A DNA stretch of 50,765 nucleotides from NCBI GenBank assembly GCA_014860115.1, contig JACZKK010000028.1, forward strand, positions 1-50,765. Direction: 5' to 3'. Position numbers and translations under genes: made by a program. Under the pieces are notes generated by a model. It did no database searches, was not told where the DNA came from, and was given only the letters and a program-made list of their open reading frames with translations. This DNA is from Ignavibacteriaceae bacterium (GTDB lineage Bacteria; Bacteroidota; Ignavibacteria; Ignavibacteriales; Ignavibacteriaceae). This document shows, in pieces, positions 7,170-16,964 of the stretch (position 1 is its first letter; every line of letters starts with the position of its first letter).

Positions 7170-9737
7170 TTAAGATTTCCCCGGAAATTTTTTCCTGAGA
7201 TTAATAGCGATTCCAAATACCAAGCCGATCATAATTATTGAGCTGAAAATGAGTGACAGGTTTTTAGATAAAACCCAGGATTCAGGCAGATATGTAAATT
7301 CAATTTGATGATTGCCTTCCGGGACTACAATTCCACGGAAGCCATGATTAGCACGGTAGATTTTTGTTTCCTTGCCATCGATAAAAGCTTTCCAGCCGGT
7401 ATGAACTTTTAATAATCTATAATCTGTTTCACCTGTCATATAAGTATCACCAAGAAACAAAAAGTTATTTCCACTTGCATTGGCATCAATCTGAATGTGC
7501 TCATCTTCAAATTTTTCTATGCGAATAAAAGCAGTACTGTCCGGAGCTTCGATTCCCTTTACTTCTTCATCGGTGAATGCTATGAAAGCCGGATCAAACT
7601 GAGTATTCTTCACCATATTAATAATTTCAATCGCTGATTTTTGGACTACCTGATTAACAAAGTACGCTCGCGGTAAAGCGTTACGATTCAGATAAACAAA
7701 GGATTTATTTCCGGAGTAAACAAGCTGTAGATCAGGTGAGTTAATTTCTTTATCAAAGATGATATACTTAACATTCAACATCCTCCAGAAAGTTGGATTG
7801 GCCGGAGAACCAAGAATGTCATAATAATCCTGAATCGCGCGGGGCTTTATTCCAGAGTATCCATAAATATCGTACATCAAAAAATAAGAAAGAAAATTAG
7901 CGTTTTGATTTAGGGATCCGGTCGAACCATCCTGCTTTAAATTTAATACCCGGTAAATTGATTTGTCCCCGAGATTATCAATTGCTTGAATATAATCTGG
8001 TTTGACAAAAAGCCGTTCGATACTTGAATTTTCTGTAAAAGTTTCACCACGATAATTAATTCTTAGAAGATCAACAACAACCAGTACCGTGATAGCAATA
8101 ACCATTAGATCAGCACTAAGCTTTTTCTGCAGGAAAGCAAAAGCTAGACCGAATGTTGCAGAAGCAAAAAAGAATGCAAAACGAATATCTGCCAGGAACA
8201 TATCTCCCATATAATCGTGAATTGCCTGAAGTCTCGCACCTTTGTCAGGATTACTCGCAGCTCTTGAAATAAACCAATCCTTAAGCGGTGAACCAAGTAA
8301 CAAAGTTAGAACAAAAATTCCACCGAGGACATAAAAAGTATTGCGAACAATCTTACCTACTTTTTCATCGGGATTTTCTTTAAGAGAAATGATCTTTACC
8401 AATCCCAGACCAGCAAGAATAGGAAAACTCATCTGCACAAGCACAAGAATCATCGATGGAACTCTGAACTTATCAAAGAACGGGAAGTAGTTGAACATAA
8501 AATCATAAACCAGCGGGAAAGTTCTTCCAAAAGAAATAAACAGAGCAATAACTGCAAGAATAGTGAAAAACCTTACCATTGGATTCTTCCAGTTTACAAC
8601 CATCGAGAAAAGTGCGAGGAAAAAAACTATCACTCCCATATACATCGCAACATCAACAAAAGGCATCTGTCCGAAGTATGTGTTTACTTCAACTGATTGG
8701 TTTTGAGACAATGGACCCTGATAAGTTGACTTACCGAATCCGAAGTAAGATGGGATAATAAAAGTTAAAACTTCTCCAGGAGAAAAAGACCAGTTGGTTG
8801 CGTACTGGTAAAAATCTGTTTCAGATTGTGTTGTTGGGCTGGTTTCTTTCTCAAGAATACTTTCTGTCCCTCTTGTCGAGAAAGGTGTGTATTCATAAAC
8901 TTGTGTTAGATTATCGGATTGTATCAGTAAACCAACAACGACTGCAATTACAAAAACAACGAGAGATTTTACAAGTTGATTGCGCAAAAGTTTATCTTTT
9001 AATTTTAATGATCGGAAGAAAAAGTAGATGAAGTAAATCATCACGGCGAAAAAAATGTAAAATATAATCTGAACATGCCATCCGAGAAACATCGCGTCGA
9101 TAAAAAAGATAAGAAGGAAAAATTCCAGCCACTTGATTCGTTTTTGAAAATTAAAAAGTAAAAGGAATACCACAGGGAAGACCCAAAGAGCAACAAGTTT
9201 TGTAACGTGCCCAATGAACAGGAAAACAACAATTCCGGTACTGAACGATACTGCAAGTGCAACCATTAAACTTATTAGCTTATGCTTTGTCTGCAAGTAA
9301 AAAAAAGCAAACATAGTGTACGCTAAAGCCAGCAGATAAAAACTCCACTTTGCATAATCAACAACGAATGTACTGCTGAAAATATCCCGAACAGTATTTA
9401 AACTAACATAAACTAGATTAAACCATTTATAACCAACAGATATAGCATACGCGGGCATCCCACCAAACACATATGGATTCCATAGAGTATACTCACCATC
9501 ATGAGTTTCACTATAAGTTTTTGAACTCATACTCGTTATAATATCACCGGATTGAAAAGTTTTTCCACCGAAGTAAAGTGGTGAAAAGAAAAACAGGAAT
9601 AAAGCCAATATCACTAATGCAAAGATCAGAATATGATATTTTTCAGGAATGTAATTGCTTAAACTGAAAGTTGAGATAAATGTTGGTTTTTCTTGCTTTG
9701 ATGATTTAACCGGCTTAGTAATTTTTTTTGCTGACAT
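7170..9737 (-). CDS. YfhO family large membrane protein (GT-C-like)
   Basis: At 855 residues it has about 12-14 hydrophobic helices spread over the first 550 residues, then a large extracytoplasmic region and a last helix near the C-terminus. The early FGGKTFQSGDIITS, followed by LWNPYVFGGMPAYA, is the hallmark of the YfhO family, whose first loop carries an acidic residue as in GT-C transferases; the late FRGIVVPEGNHQIEFTYLP is also typical of the family. In Gram-positive bacteria YfhO relatives glycosylate lipoteichoic acid; in this lineage the role is presumed to be transfer of lipid-linked sugars outside the membrane. It directly precedes the flippase gene, which fits one export pathway. 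Confidence 0.82.
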   Translation of the reverse strand: MSAKKITKPVKSSKQEKPTFISTFSLSNYIPEKYHILIFALVILALFLFFFSPLYFGGKTFQSGDIITSMSSKTYSETHDGEYTLWNPYVFGGMPAYAISVGYKWFNLVYVSLNTVRDIFSSTFVVDYAKWSFYLLALAYTMFAFFYLQTKHKLISLMVALAVSFSTGIVVFLFIGHVTKLVALWVFPVVFLLLFNFQKRIKWLEFFLLIFFIDAMFLGWHVQIIFYIFFAVMIYFIYFFFRSLKLKDKLLRNQLVKSLVVFVIAVVVGLLIQSDNLTQVYEYTPFSTRGTESILEKETSPTTQSETDFYQYATNWSFSPGEVLTFIIPSYFGFGKSTYQGPLSQNQSVEVNTYFGQMPFVDVAMYMGVIVFFLALFSMVVNWKNPMVRFFTILAVIALFISFGRTFPLVYDFMFNYFPFFDKFRVPSMILVLVQMSFPILAGLGLVKIISLKENPDEKVGKIVRNTFYVLGGIFVLTLLLGSPLKDWFISRAASNPDKGARLQAIHDYMGDMFLADIRFAFFFASATFGLAFAFLQKKLSADLMVIAITVLVVVDLLRINYRGETFTENSSIERLFVKPDYIQAIDNLGDKSIYRVLNLKQDGSTGSLNQNANFLSYFLMYDIYGYSGIKPRAIQDYYDILGSPANPTFWRMLNVKYIIFDKEINSPDLQLVYSGNKSFVYLNRNALPRAYFVNQVVQKSAIEIINMVKNTQFDPAFIAFTDEEVKGIEAPDSTAFIRIEKFEDEHIQIDANASGNNFLFLGDTYMTGETDYRLLKVHTGWKAFIDGKETKIYRANHGFRGIVVPEGNHQIEFTYLPESWVLSKNLSLIFSSIIMIGLVFGIAINLRKKFPGKS

Positions 9738-9751
9738 AATTTTCCAGAGTT

Positions 9752-10564
9752 TTATTCTTTTTTTGCAATGAAATTTATTCCTGAACCAATTTTGTTCTCA
9801 GAAGCAAAATCAAGGTTCATCATTATTAATGTAAACGGAAATGTTAACAGATAATATAAAGGCAAAATTAAAAGAAACAGTTTTGAAATGTTCAGTAAAA
9901 CCATTGGATATTTTATTCCAAGCCGCCAGGCTTGATCTCCCCAGAATCCGTACGTATATCTGCACTTGTAAGTTGAAAATCCAAGCGGATGAAGCTTGCT
10001 TTCTAAATCATCTTTCGAATAACCATCTCTGGCGTGTTCACCAATAAAACTTTCTTCTTCATCATGGTGGACATCGCTTCCACCAAAAATTGATGGAGAA
10101 TTAATCAAGAGATAACCTCCGGGTTTTAATGCAGTAAAAAAGTTTCTGAAAACTGTAATATCGTCAGCAATATGCTCCATCACATCAACACATACAATCA
10201 AATCAAATATTGATTGATGAGTAATGTTCAATAAATCCTCAACAGTAAAAGAAACGCTGTCAAATTTTTTTTGATTGAAAAAATCTCTGCAATCATTAAT
10301 CCAGTCTTCTTTAACATCAATTGCTAGAATGTGGCAAGGTTTGAGTTTGGCAGCCATAAAATAGGTATACTGTCCAAACCCTGAACCAGCATCATAAATA
10401 TCAATTTCTTTATTGCCGAAATTTCTTCTGATTGCTTTCAGTTCTCTCCTGACATACCAAGAGCGAAGAAACATCAGATCGAGAAGTTTATAAAAAATAA
10501 TTCTCAGAAAGGGAAACTTGCGGATTGTACTTGCAAAAATATTCTTTATCGGATCGTAGTACAT
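9752..10564 (-). CDS. Class I SAM-dependent methyltransferase (UbiG/Methyltransf_11-like)
   Basis: The 270-residue protein contains motif I IYDAGSGFGQYTYFMA near residues 56-71, an acidic LAIDVKEDW after strand 2, DLIVCVDVMEHI near 120-131 and LKPGGYLLINSPS near 146-158. It ends in a hydrophobic stretch (about residues 225-250), suggesting a membrane-associated tail. It lies 14 bases upstream of the YfhO gene on the same strand, so the two are probably co-transcribed. Enzymes of this type in polysaccharide islands methylate sugars or lipid carriers, but the substrate cannot be deduced. Confidence 0.78.
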   Translation of the reverse strand: MYYDPIKNIFASTIRKFPFLRIIFYKLLDLMFLRSWYVRRELKAIRRNFGNKEIDIYDAGSGFGQYTYFMAAKLKPCHILAIDVKEDWINDCRDFFNQKKFDSVSFTVEDLLNITHQSIFDLIVCVDVMEHIADDITVFRNFFTALKPGGYLLINSPSIFGGSDVHHDEEESFIGEHARDGYSKDDLESKLHPLGFSTYKCRYTYGFWGDQAWRLGIKYPMVLLNISKLFLLILPLYYLLTFPFTLIMMNLDFASENKIGSGINFIAKKE

Positions 10565-10568
10565 TTCA

Positions 10569-10717
10569 AAGATGGAAGATGGATAATAGGAGTTGGTAAA
10601 TGTTGAAATAAGTCATTTACTCATTTGGTTTGTGTCGGATAAAAATAAATACGATACTATTAAAATTTGGTTTTACCATTTTACATCTTCCGCCTTCCAT
10701 CACACATCTTCCATCTT
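10569..10717. repeat. 149-base element bounded by 13-bp perfect inverted repeats
   Basis: AAGATGGAAGATG at the left end is exactly reverse-complementary to CATCTTCCATCTT at the right end. The element fills the gap between the GT2 gene and the methyltransferase gene, and its right arm runs into the GT2 stop codon. Extra GATGGAAG-like copies on the minus strand suggest a degenerate, repeat-derived intergenic sequence. No ORF is credible inside. Confidence 0.55.
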
Positions 10718-11771
10718 AACTTTTATCTTTAATTACATATTCTCTATCATCCATCGCGTTGTGTACAATCACTTCGCCAAGCAATCCTACAGCAAATAAT
10801 TGAACACCAACTATGATTAAAAGCATACCTAAAAATATCATTGGTCTATTGCTTAATGAATGACCCTGAACCCAGAGAACAGTTAAGTAACCAAGTATAA
10901 TTATACCAACCAGAAATGCGAGCGCACCCAGAAATCCAAAGAAATGCATCGGACGTTTTATATATCGTGTAACAAAAGTCACGGTCAGCAAATCAATAAA
11001 TCCTTTGAAGAATCGTGAAATGCCAAATTTTGTTTTTCCATATCTGCGTTGATGATGCATTACAGGAACTTCTGTTATTGAGTAACCCTGCCATTTTGCA
11101 AGCACCGGTATGTAACGATGAAGTTCTCCATAAACTTTAACATTTTCTACGACTTCTTTTCTATATGCTTTCAGTCCGCAGTTAAAGTCGTGGATTTTAA
11201 TTCCACTGATTACGCGAGTAACAAAGTTGAAAAATTTTGAAGAGATTTTTTTAATAAAGGGATCCTGACGTTTTTTCTTCCATCCGGAACACAGATCAAA
11301 TCCTTCTTCCAATTTTTTTAAGAGATTATGAATTTCCTGCGGATCATCCTGCAAGTCAGCATCCATTGTCACAACCGCATCGCCTGTTGCGGCTTTAAAT
11401 CCAACCTGCAATGCTGCTGATTTGCCATAGTTCTTTCTAAAACTTAAAAATCTAAAACGATTATCAGTCTTGGTAACTTCCTTTAATTTTTGGAGAGAAG
11501 AATCTGTACTCCCGTCATCAATGAGAATCACTTCATAATTAATATTGATTCTGCTCAATGCTTTTCTTAATTCGTGGCTTAACGGAACAATAGACTCTTC
11601 CTCATTATAAAGAGGAATAACTACAGAGATTTTTTTGAATGAAGACTTAATTCTTTCTGATTGGTTAGATTGATTTGGTTTGTGATGATATCGCTTTCTT
11701 CGGCTGCTGTAACGTTTGTACCCCACAGATTGCTGCTTCTGGGGCTCCTGCCTGCTTTCCTTTTCTTCCAC
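10716..11771 (-). CDS. Glycosyltransferase family 2, DPM1/ArnC-like, with C-terminal membrane anchor
   Basis: The 351-residue protein has a GT-A core: ISVVIPLYNEEESI near 48-61, LIDDGSTD near 83-90, and the metal/donor motif TMDADLQDDP near 135-144, followed by two transmembrane helices (about 273-300 and 309-335). This is the arrangement of dolichol/undecaprenyl-phosphate sugar transferases such as ArnC, GtrB and DPM1, which load a sugar on a polyprenyl phosphate. An unusual basic and Gln/Ser-rich N-terminal extension of about 45 residues precedes the core. The start is GTG, with no Met before the catalytic domain. It transcribes away from sufB. Confidence 0.85.
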   Translation of the reverse strand: MEEKESRQEPQKQQSVGYKRYSSRRKRYHHKPNQSNQSERIKSSFKKISVVIPLYNEEESIVPLSHELRKALSRININYEVILIDDGSTDSSLQKLKEVTKTDNRFRFLSFRKNYGKSAALQVGFKAATGDAVVTMDADLQDDPQEIHNLLKKLEEGFDLCSGWKKKRQDPFIKKISSKFFNFVTRVISGIKIHDFNCGLKAYRKEVVENVKVYGELHRYIPVLAKWQGYSITEVPVMHHQRRYGKTKFGISRFFKGFIDLLTVTFVTRYIKRPMHFFGFLGALAFLVGIIILGYLTVLWVQGHSLSNRPMIFLGMLLIIVGVQLFAVGLLGEVIVHNAMDDREYVIKDKS

Positions 11772-11938
11772 TTGGTATGTCTTTTTTTTAGATGATTTTT
11801 ATTGTTCGAAAACGTTGAATTTTCGACATTTTACAGTGGTTCAAAGTTAATTTAATCCTGATTGAAATACAATTTTATAATAATCCTTCAAAAAATCGGA
11901 AGCGAAGTCGCATTCAGGTCATTACTATTTCGTTAATC

Positions 11939-11969
11939 TTGACATTTTTGTATAGATAACGTAAGTTTG
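11939..11969 (+). promoter_or_regulatory. Promoter of the suf operon (Bacteroidota type)
   Basis: TTGACA is followed after 17 bases by TAAGTTTG, a perfect match to the TAnnTTTG element used by the Bacteroidota primary sigma factor. It predicts a leader of about 50 bases before the sufB ATG. The Rrf2-family regulator encoded at the end of the cluster is the obvious candidate to bind here, though no known operator is recognised. Confidence 0.6.
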
Positions 11970-12023
11970 AACCCAAGAATGAAATGTATTGTTAAAAGCT
12001 AAAAGAATTGATAGGGAATTTAA

Positions 12024-13472
12024 ATGAGTTCAACTGAAGTTTCTAAAATTGAAGAACTGGCGAATAAAGAGTACAAATATGGATTTGTAACAGATATTGA
12101 AACCGATTCTCTACCAAAAGGATTGAATGAAGACATTATTCGTCAACTTTCTGTAAAGAAAAATGAACCAGAGTTTATGCTTGAGTGGAGATTGAAAGCT
12201 TACAGGCATTGGTTAACTATGAAAGAGCCACATTGGGCAAATGTTCAATATTCTCCTGTCAATTATCAGGACTTATCTTACTATTCAGCTCCAAAAAAGA
12301 AACCAACCTTAAAAAGTTTGGATGAGGTTGATCCGGAGTTACTTGAAGTATACAAGAAATTAGGTATATCTCTTGATGAACAAAAAAGATTAACTGGTGT
12401 TGCGGTTGATGCTGTGTTCGATAGCGTATCTGTTGCAACAACATTTAAGGATAAGCTGAATGAGATGGGAATTATCTTCTGTTCTTTTTCAGACGCTGTT
12501 CAAAATCATCAGGAGTTGGTGAAAAAATATCTTGGAAGTGTTGTTCCATACACTGACAATTTTTATGCTGCATTAAACTCAGCAGTATTTAGTGATGGTT
12601 CATTTGCTTACATTCCAAAAGGCGTCCGCTGCCCGATGGAGCTTTCAACATATTTCAGGATTAATGCTGCAAACACAGGACAGTTTGAGAGAACTCTAAT
12701 CGTTGCAGACGAAGGTTCTTATGTAAGTTATCTGGAAGGTTGTACCGCACCAATCAGAGATGAAAACCAATTGCACGCAGCAGTTGTCGAGTTAATTACC
12801 CTCGACAATGCTCAAATAAAATATTCAACTGTTCAAAATTGGTATCCCGGGGACAAAGAAGGTAAAGGCGGTATTTACAATTTTGTTACAAAGCGTGGCG
12901 CCTGCAGAGGTGTGAACTCAAAAATTTCCTGGACTCAAGTTGAAACCGGTTCAGCAATTACCTGGAAATATCCAAGCTGTATTTTGCAAGGTGATAATTC
13001 TATTGGTGAATTCTACTCCGTTGCTTTAACGAACAATCGTCAGCAGGCAGATACCGGAACGAAAATGATTCATCTTGGAAAGAATACAAGAAGCACGATT
13101 ATCTCAAAAGGTATTTCTGCAGGCAGAAGTCAGAACAGTTATCGTGGTTTAGTAAAGATTGCAAAGAAAGCTGAAAATGCTCGCAACTTTTCTCAGTGTG
13201 ATTCTCTTTTACTTGGAGATAAATGCGGTGCTCATACATTCCCCTATCTTGAAATAAATAATCCGGGAGCTAAAGTTGAACACGAAGCAACTACTTCAAA
13301 AATTGGTGAAGATCAGATCTTCTACCTGAATCAGAGAGGAATTTCAACCGAAGAAGCAATTGGCTTAATTGTTAACGGTTATTGCAAAGAAGTTTTCGCA
13401 GAACTCCCGATGGAATTTGCTGTTGAAGCTACAAAGCTTCTTAGTGTTAGTCTTGAAGGAAGTGTTGGATAA
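12024..13472 (+). CDS. sufB: SufB, Fe-S cluster scaffold protein
   Basis: At 482 residues this matches SufB length and sequence throughout. SufB, with SufC and SufD, forms the SufBC2D complex on which Fe-S clusters are built from persulfide sulfur and iron. Diagnostic segments are the early [13 protein letters not shown], the central [14 protein letters not shown] and EGCTAP, and the C-terminal [20 protein letters not shown] followed by [18 protein letters not shown], which holds the conserved Cys, Glu and His of the cluster assembly site. It is the first gene of the operon, with its own promoter and a 68-base gap to sufC that contains a perfect hairpin. Confidence 0.97.
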   Translation: MSSTEVSKIEELANKEYKYGFVTDIETDSLPKGLNEDIIRQLSVKKNEPEFMLEWRLKAYRHWLTMKEPHWANVQYSPVNYQDLSYYSAPKKKPTLKSLDEVDPELLEVYKKLGISLDEQKRLTGVAVDAVFDSVSVATTFKDKLNEMGIIFCSFSDAVQNHQELVKKYLGSVVPYTDNFYAALNSAVFSDGSFAYIPKGVRCPMELSTYFRINAANTGQFERTLIVADEGSYVSYLEGCTAPIRDENQLHAAVVELITLDNAQIKYSTVQNWYPGDKEGKGGIYNFVTKRGACRGVNSKISWTQVETGSAITWKYPSCILQGDNSIGEFYSVALTNNRQQADTGTKMIHLGKNTRSTIISKGISAGRSQNSYRGLVKIAKKAENARNFSQCDSLLLGDKCGAHTFPYLEINNPGAKVEHEATTSKIGEDQIFYLNQRGISTEEAIGLIVNGYCKEVFAELPMEFAVEATKLLSVSLEGSVG

Positions 13473-13485
13473 AGGCCTCACCCAA

Positions 13486-13506
13486 ACCCTCTCCAAAGGA
13501 GAGGGT
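13486..13506. repeat. Perfect 9-bp hairpin between sufB and sufC
   Basis: ACCCTCTCC, loop AAA, GGAGAGGGT. There is no T-run after it, so it is more likely a dispersed intergenic palindrome or an mRNA-processing or stability element than a terminator. It might tune SufB relative to SufC levels. Confidence 0.6.
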
Positions 13507-13540
13507 GTTAAAAATGAAAAATTAAAAGGAAAATAAAATA

Positions 13541-14308
13541 ATGTTAGAGATTAAAAATTTACACGCCGGCATAGAAGGAAATGAAATCCTGAAAGGAATT
13601 GATTTAAAAGTTAATGCCGGTGAAGTTCACGCAATTATGGGTCCAAACGGATCGGGGAAAAGTACGCTTGCACAAGTTTTAGCTGGAAGAGAAGGCTATG
13701 TTGTTACCGAAGGTGAGGTTACTTATAACGGAAAAAACTTACTTGATTTAGCTACTGAAGATAGAGCAAGAGAAGGAGTATTTCTTGCTTTTCAATATCC
13801 TGTCGAAATTCCGGGCGTTTCAAATACTAATCTTTTAAAGACAGCATTGAACGAAATACGAAAGTATCGTGGTGAGGAAGAACTGGATACAATGGAATTT
13901 CTCTCACTCATAAAAGAAAAAATGAAATTGGTAGAACTCGATCAGAAATTTTTAAGCAGATCTGTTAACGAAGGCTTTTCCGGCGGTGAGAAAAAGAGAA
14001 ACGAGATTTTTCAAATGGCAGTTCTTCAGCCAAAGCTTGCAATACTTGATGAAACAGATTCTGGGCTTGACATTGATGCGCTAAAAATAGTTGCAAACGG
14101 AGTCAATAAGCTTCGCTCAAAAGATAATGCAACAATTTTAGTTACACATTATCAAAGACTGCTAAATTACATTGTTCCGGATTTTGTTCACGTTCTTTAC
14201 AACGGGAAAATTGTTAAGTCAGGTGGAAAGGAATTAGCTTTTAAACTTGAAGAACTTGGCTATGATTGGGTTAAGAATGGAAAATCAGAGGAAGTAGTAA
14301 ATCACTAA
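13541..14308 (+). CDS. sufC: SufC, ATPase of the SufBC2D complex
   Basis: The 255-residue ABC-type ATPase has Walker A GPNGSGKST at 34-42, the signature FSGGEKKRNEIFQM near 146-159, Walker B LAILDETDSGLD near 165-176 and the switch histidine in VTHYQR. The EKKR after the signature, and the D-S-G-L-D in Walker B, are typical of SufC rather than of transporters. It drives conformational change in SufB/SufD during cluster assembly and needs no membrane partner. Its stop codon overlaps the sufD start (TAATG), indicating translational coupling. Confidence 0.97.
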   Translation: MLEIKNLHAGIEGNEILKGIDLKVNAGEVHAIMGPNGSGKSTLAQVLAGREGYVVTEGEVTYNGKNLLDLATEDRAREGVFLAFQYPVEIPGVSNTNLLKTALNEIRKYRGEEELDTMEFLSLIKEKMKLVELDQKFLSRSVNEGFSGGEKKRNEIFQMAVLQPKLAILDETDSGLDIDALKIVANGVNKLRSKDNATILVTHYQRLLNYIVPDFVHVLYNGKIVKSGGKELAFKLEELGYDWVKNGKSEEVVNH

Positions 14309-15624
14309 TGGATAAGACAATAGACATAAAAGACTGGTATATCTTAAACTTTGGTGAGTTCGAAAAAAAATTGAATGGCGGAAAAGAAAGTTCTATCCAC
14401 CAAAAAAGAAAAGATGCACTTTCAAACTTCAGCAGACTTGAGTTTCCGACTATCAAAGATGAAGAGTGGAAATACACAAGCATTGCTCCATTATTGAAAT
14501 ATAATTTTGTCCCAAGCTATGAAAAGAAAATTGTTTCGGAAGAGTTAATCAAATCTTTACTGTTTGATGAGATGGAACACAGCCTGATAATTTTTATTAA
14601 TGGAAGATACTCGGCAGAAAACAGCTTGCTTCTGAATTTACCTAAAGGAGTAATTGTTGGAAGTATCGCAGATGAGATTAAAAAGAAAAACGAAGTCTTG
14701 CTAAAACACTTCGGAAAATATGCTGATCATCAAAATCATATTTTCACTGCATTAAGTACAGCCTACACAGAAGATGGAGCTTTCATTTATGTCCCTACCG
14801 GAAAAATTGTTGAGGAACCAATTCACATAATCTTCATTACTGATTCAGGCAATGAAAAAATATTAACTCAGCCGAGAAATCTTTTCGTAGCTGAAAAAAA
14901 TTCACAAGTAACTATAATCGAGCATTATGTTGGCAATGAAGGTGAAATTTATTTTACCAACTCAGTTACAGAAATAGTCGCTGAAGAAAATGCCGTTGTT
15001 GATCACATAAAGCTACAGGAAGAAAGTAAAAAAGCATTTCACATCGCCAGAATGGAAGTTGACCAGGAAAGAAGCAGCAACTTCAGCTCACATTTAATTT
15101 CAACAGGTGCTGATCTTACAAGAAATGATTCCAATGCAAGATTTAATAATGAAGGCGGCGAGTGCACACTGAATGGCTTATATATAATTGATGGAACACA
15201 GCTATTTGATGCACACACGTTGATGGACCATGCAAAACCTCACTGCAACAGTCACGAGCATTACAAAGGAATTCTTGATGATAAATCAAGAGGAGTATTT
15301 AACGGTAAAATAATTGTCAGGCAGGATGCACAAAAAACAAATGCATTCCAGGAAAACAACAGTATACTGCTTTCAGATGAAGCACTGGTGAATACAAAAC
15401 CGCAACTTGAAATTTTTGCAGATGATGTCAAATGCTCGCACGGTGCAACAATCGGACAGATGGATGACGAGGCAAAATTTTATTTGAAATCACGCGGCAT
15501 TGGTGAAGAAGCAAGTAAAGGAATACTGCTGCATGCATTTGCAAGCGATGTAATTACTTCAATAAAAATTGAATCGGTTAGAAATTACATTGAAAAGATT
15601 ATAACAGAAAAATTCAACCAATAG
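14308..15624 (+). CDS. sufD: SufD, Fe-S assembly scaffold partner
   Basis: The protein has 438 residues and the beta-helix architecture of SufD, with the N-terminal EFPTIKDEEWKYTSI helix region and the C-terminal VKCSHGATIGQMDDEAKFYLKSRGI segment (shown in part: CSHGATIGQMDDEAKFYL) that dimerises with SufB. SufD is needed for iron entry into the SufBC2D scaffold. It begins inside the stop codon of sufC and is followed, after 8 bases, by sufS, so the three proteins are probably made from one coupled message. Confidence 0.95.
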   Translation: MDKTIDIKDWYILNFGEFEKKLNGGKESSIHQKRKDALSNFSRLEFPTIKDEEWKYTSIAPLLKYNFVPSYEKKIVSEELIKSLLFDEMEHSLIIFINGRYSAENSLLLNLPKGVIVGSIADEIKKKNEVLLKHFGKYADHQNHIFTALSTAYTEDGAFIYVPTGKIVEEPIHIIFITDSGNEKILTQPRNLFVAEKNSQVTIIEHYVGNEGEIYFTNSVTEIVAEENAVVDHIKLQEESKKAFHIARMEVDQERSSNFSSHLISTGADLTRNDSNARFNNEGGECTLNGLYIIDGTQLFDAHTLMDHAKPHCNSHEHYKGILDDKSRGVFNGKIIVRQDAQKTNAFQENNSILLSDEALVNTKPQLEIFADDVKCSHGATIGQMDDEAKFYLKSRGIGEEASKGILLHAFASDVITSIKIESVRNYIEKIITEKFNQ

Positions 15625-15632
15625 AGAATTTA

Positions 15633-16892
15633 ATGAAAGCCGAAGCTGAAACAGTTATTGCTGTTTCAAAAAATAAATATAATGTGAATAAGATTCGTGA
15701 AGATTTCCCGATTCTTAAGAAAAAAGTTCATGATAAAAATCTTGTGTATCTCGATAACGCTGCGACAACTCAAAAACCAACTTATGTAATCGACAAAGTG
15801 AATAAATACTACACAACGATGAACGCAAATATTCATCGGGGTGTGCATGCTCTCAGCCAGGAAGCAACAGAAGCTTTTGAAGCTGCAAGGATTCAAATTA
15901 AACAATTCATTAATGCTCTTGGGAAAAATCAGATTATCTTTACCAGAGGAACAACAGAAGCGATAAATCTTGTTGCTAGTTCTTACGGCAGGGCAAACAT
16001 CAAAGAAGGTGATGAGATAATTATTTCTCATATGGAACATCATTCGAACATTGTTCCATGGCAGCTTCTCTGTAAAGAAAAAAACGCAAAGCTGCGAGTA
16101 ATTCCTGTTAACGATAATGGCGAATTGATTTACGAAGAATTCGAAAAGATGGTTAATGAGAGAACCAAATTTATCTCAATTGTTTATGTATCGAATTCAC
16201 TTGGAACAATTAACCCAATTAAGGAACTGATAAGTTATGCGCATCAGTTTAACATCCCGGTTTTGGTTGATGCAGCTCAAGCAGTGAATCACATCAGAGT
16301 TGATGTTCAGGATCTTGATTGTGATTTTCTTGCTTTCTCAGGACACAAAATTTATGGCCCAACAGGAATTGGTGCTCTTTATGGAAAAGTTGAATTACTT
16401 GAATCAATGCCTCCGTATATGGGCGGCGGTGATATGATTTCAAAAGTTACATTCGAAGAAACAACTTACAATGAGCTGCCACACAAGTTTGAAGCAGGTA
16501 CTCCGGATATCGCTGGTGCAATTGGTCTGGGTGCGGCAATTGAATATGTCAACAAGGTTGGAATTGAAAATATTAAGGAACATGAACATAGTTTGCTGGA
16601 GTACGCGACAAAGCAAATTGCAGAAGTGCCTGGATTAAAAATTATTGGTACTGCAAAAGAGAAGACAAGTGTACTCTCTTTCGTACTTGAAAATATTCAT
16701 CCTCATGATATAGGAACATTTTTGGATTTTGAAGGAGTTGCGATAAGAACGGGTCACCATTGCACACAACCATTGATGCAGAGATTTAAAATTCCGGCTA
16801 CATCTCGCGCTTCATTTGCAATGTACAATACCAAAGAAGAAGTTGATGTTCTTGTTTACGGACTTAAAAAAATTATTGAGGTATTCGGTTAA
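15633..16892 (+). CDS. sufS: SufS, group II cysteine desulfurase
   Basis: This 419-residue PLP enzyme has YLDNAATTQKP near 39-49, the PLP lysine in SGHKIYGPTG (Lys239) and the active cysteine in RTGHHCTQP (Cys377), the group II form of the loop. It removes sulfur from cysteine as an enzyme-bound persulfide for the scaffold. It lies 8 bases after sufD. A partner SufU is encoded just downstream, which implies that persulfide is passed SufS to SufU rather than through SufE; no SufE gene is seen here. Confidence 0.96.
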   Translation: MKAEAETVIAVSKNKYNVNKIREDFPILKKKVHDKNLVYLDNAATTQKPTYVIDKVNKYYTTMNANIHRGVHALSQEATEAFEAARIQIKQFINALGKNQIIFTRGTTEAINLVASSYGRANIKEGDEIIISHMEHHSNIVPWQLLCKEKNAKLRVIPVNDNGELIYEEFEKMVNERTKFISIVYVSNSLGTINPIKELISYAHQFNIPVLVDAAQAVNHIRVDVQDLDCDFLAFSGHKIYGPTGIGALYGKVELLESMPPYMGGGDMISKVTFEETTYNELPHKFEAGTPDIAGAIGLGAAIEYVNKVGIENIKEHEHSLLEYATKQIAEVPGLKIIGTAKEKTSVLSFVLENIHPHDIGTFLDFEGVAIRTGHHCTQPLMQRFKIPATSRASFAMYNTKEEVDVLVYGLKKIIEVFG

Positions 16893-16916
16893 TTTAAATT
16901 TTATTTTCGCCGTTGT

Positions 16917-16964
16917 TCAGATTTCTAAATCTGACCATTACTTCTCAGGACTTGAGTCCTGAGA
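16917..16964. repeat. Two tandem palindromic hairpins before sufU
   Basis: First hairpin: TCAGATTT, CT, AAATCTGA (16917-16934). Second hairpin: TCTCAGGACT, TG, AGTCCTGAGA (16943-16964), a perfect 10-bp stem followed, after four bases, by a short run of T. The pair fills the sufS-sufU gap. The second could act as a weak terminator or attenuator; both also resemble REP-like dispersed palindromes of this lineage. Confidence 0.6.

Noticed and set aside
13486-13506. Hairpin between sufB and sufC considered as a terminator
   Set aside because: No T-run follows it and sufC is needed with sufB; it looks like a dispersed palindrome.
15666-16043. Minus-strand frame of 125 codons inside sufS
   Set aside because: It lies wholly antisense to a certain gene, is Cys/Phe-rich and has no sensible domain.
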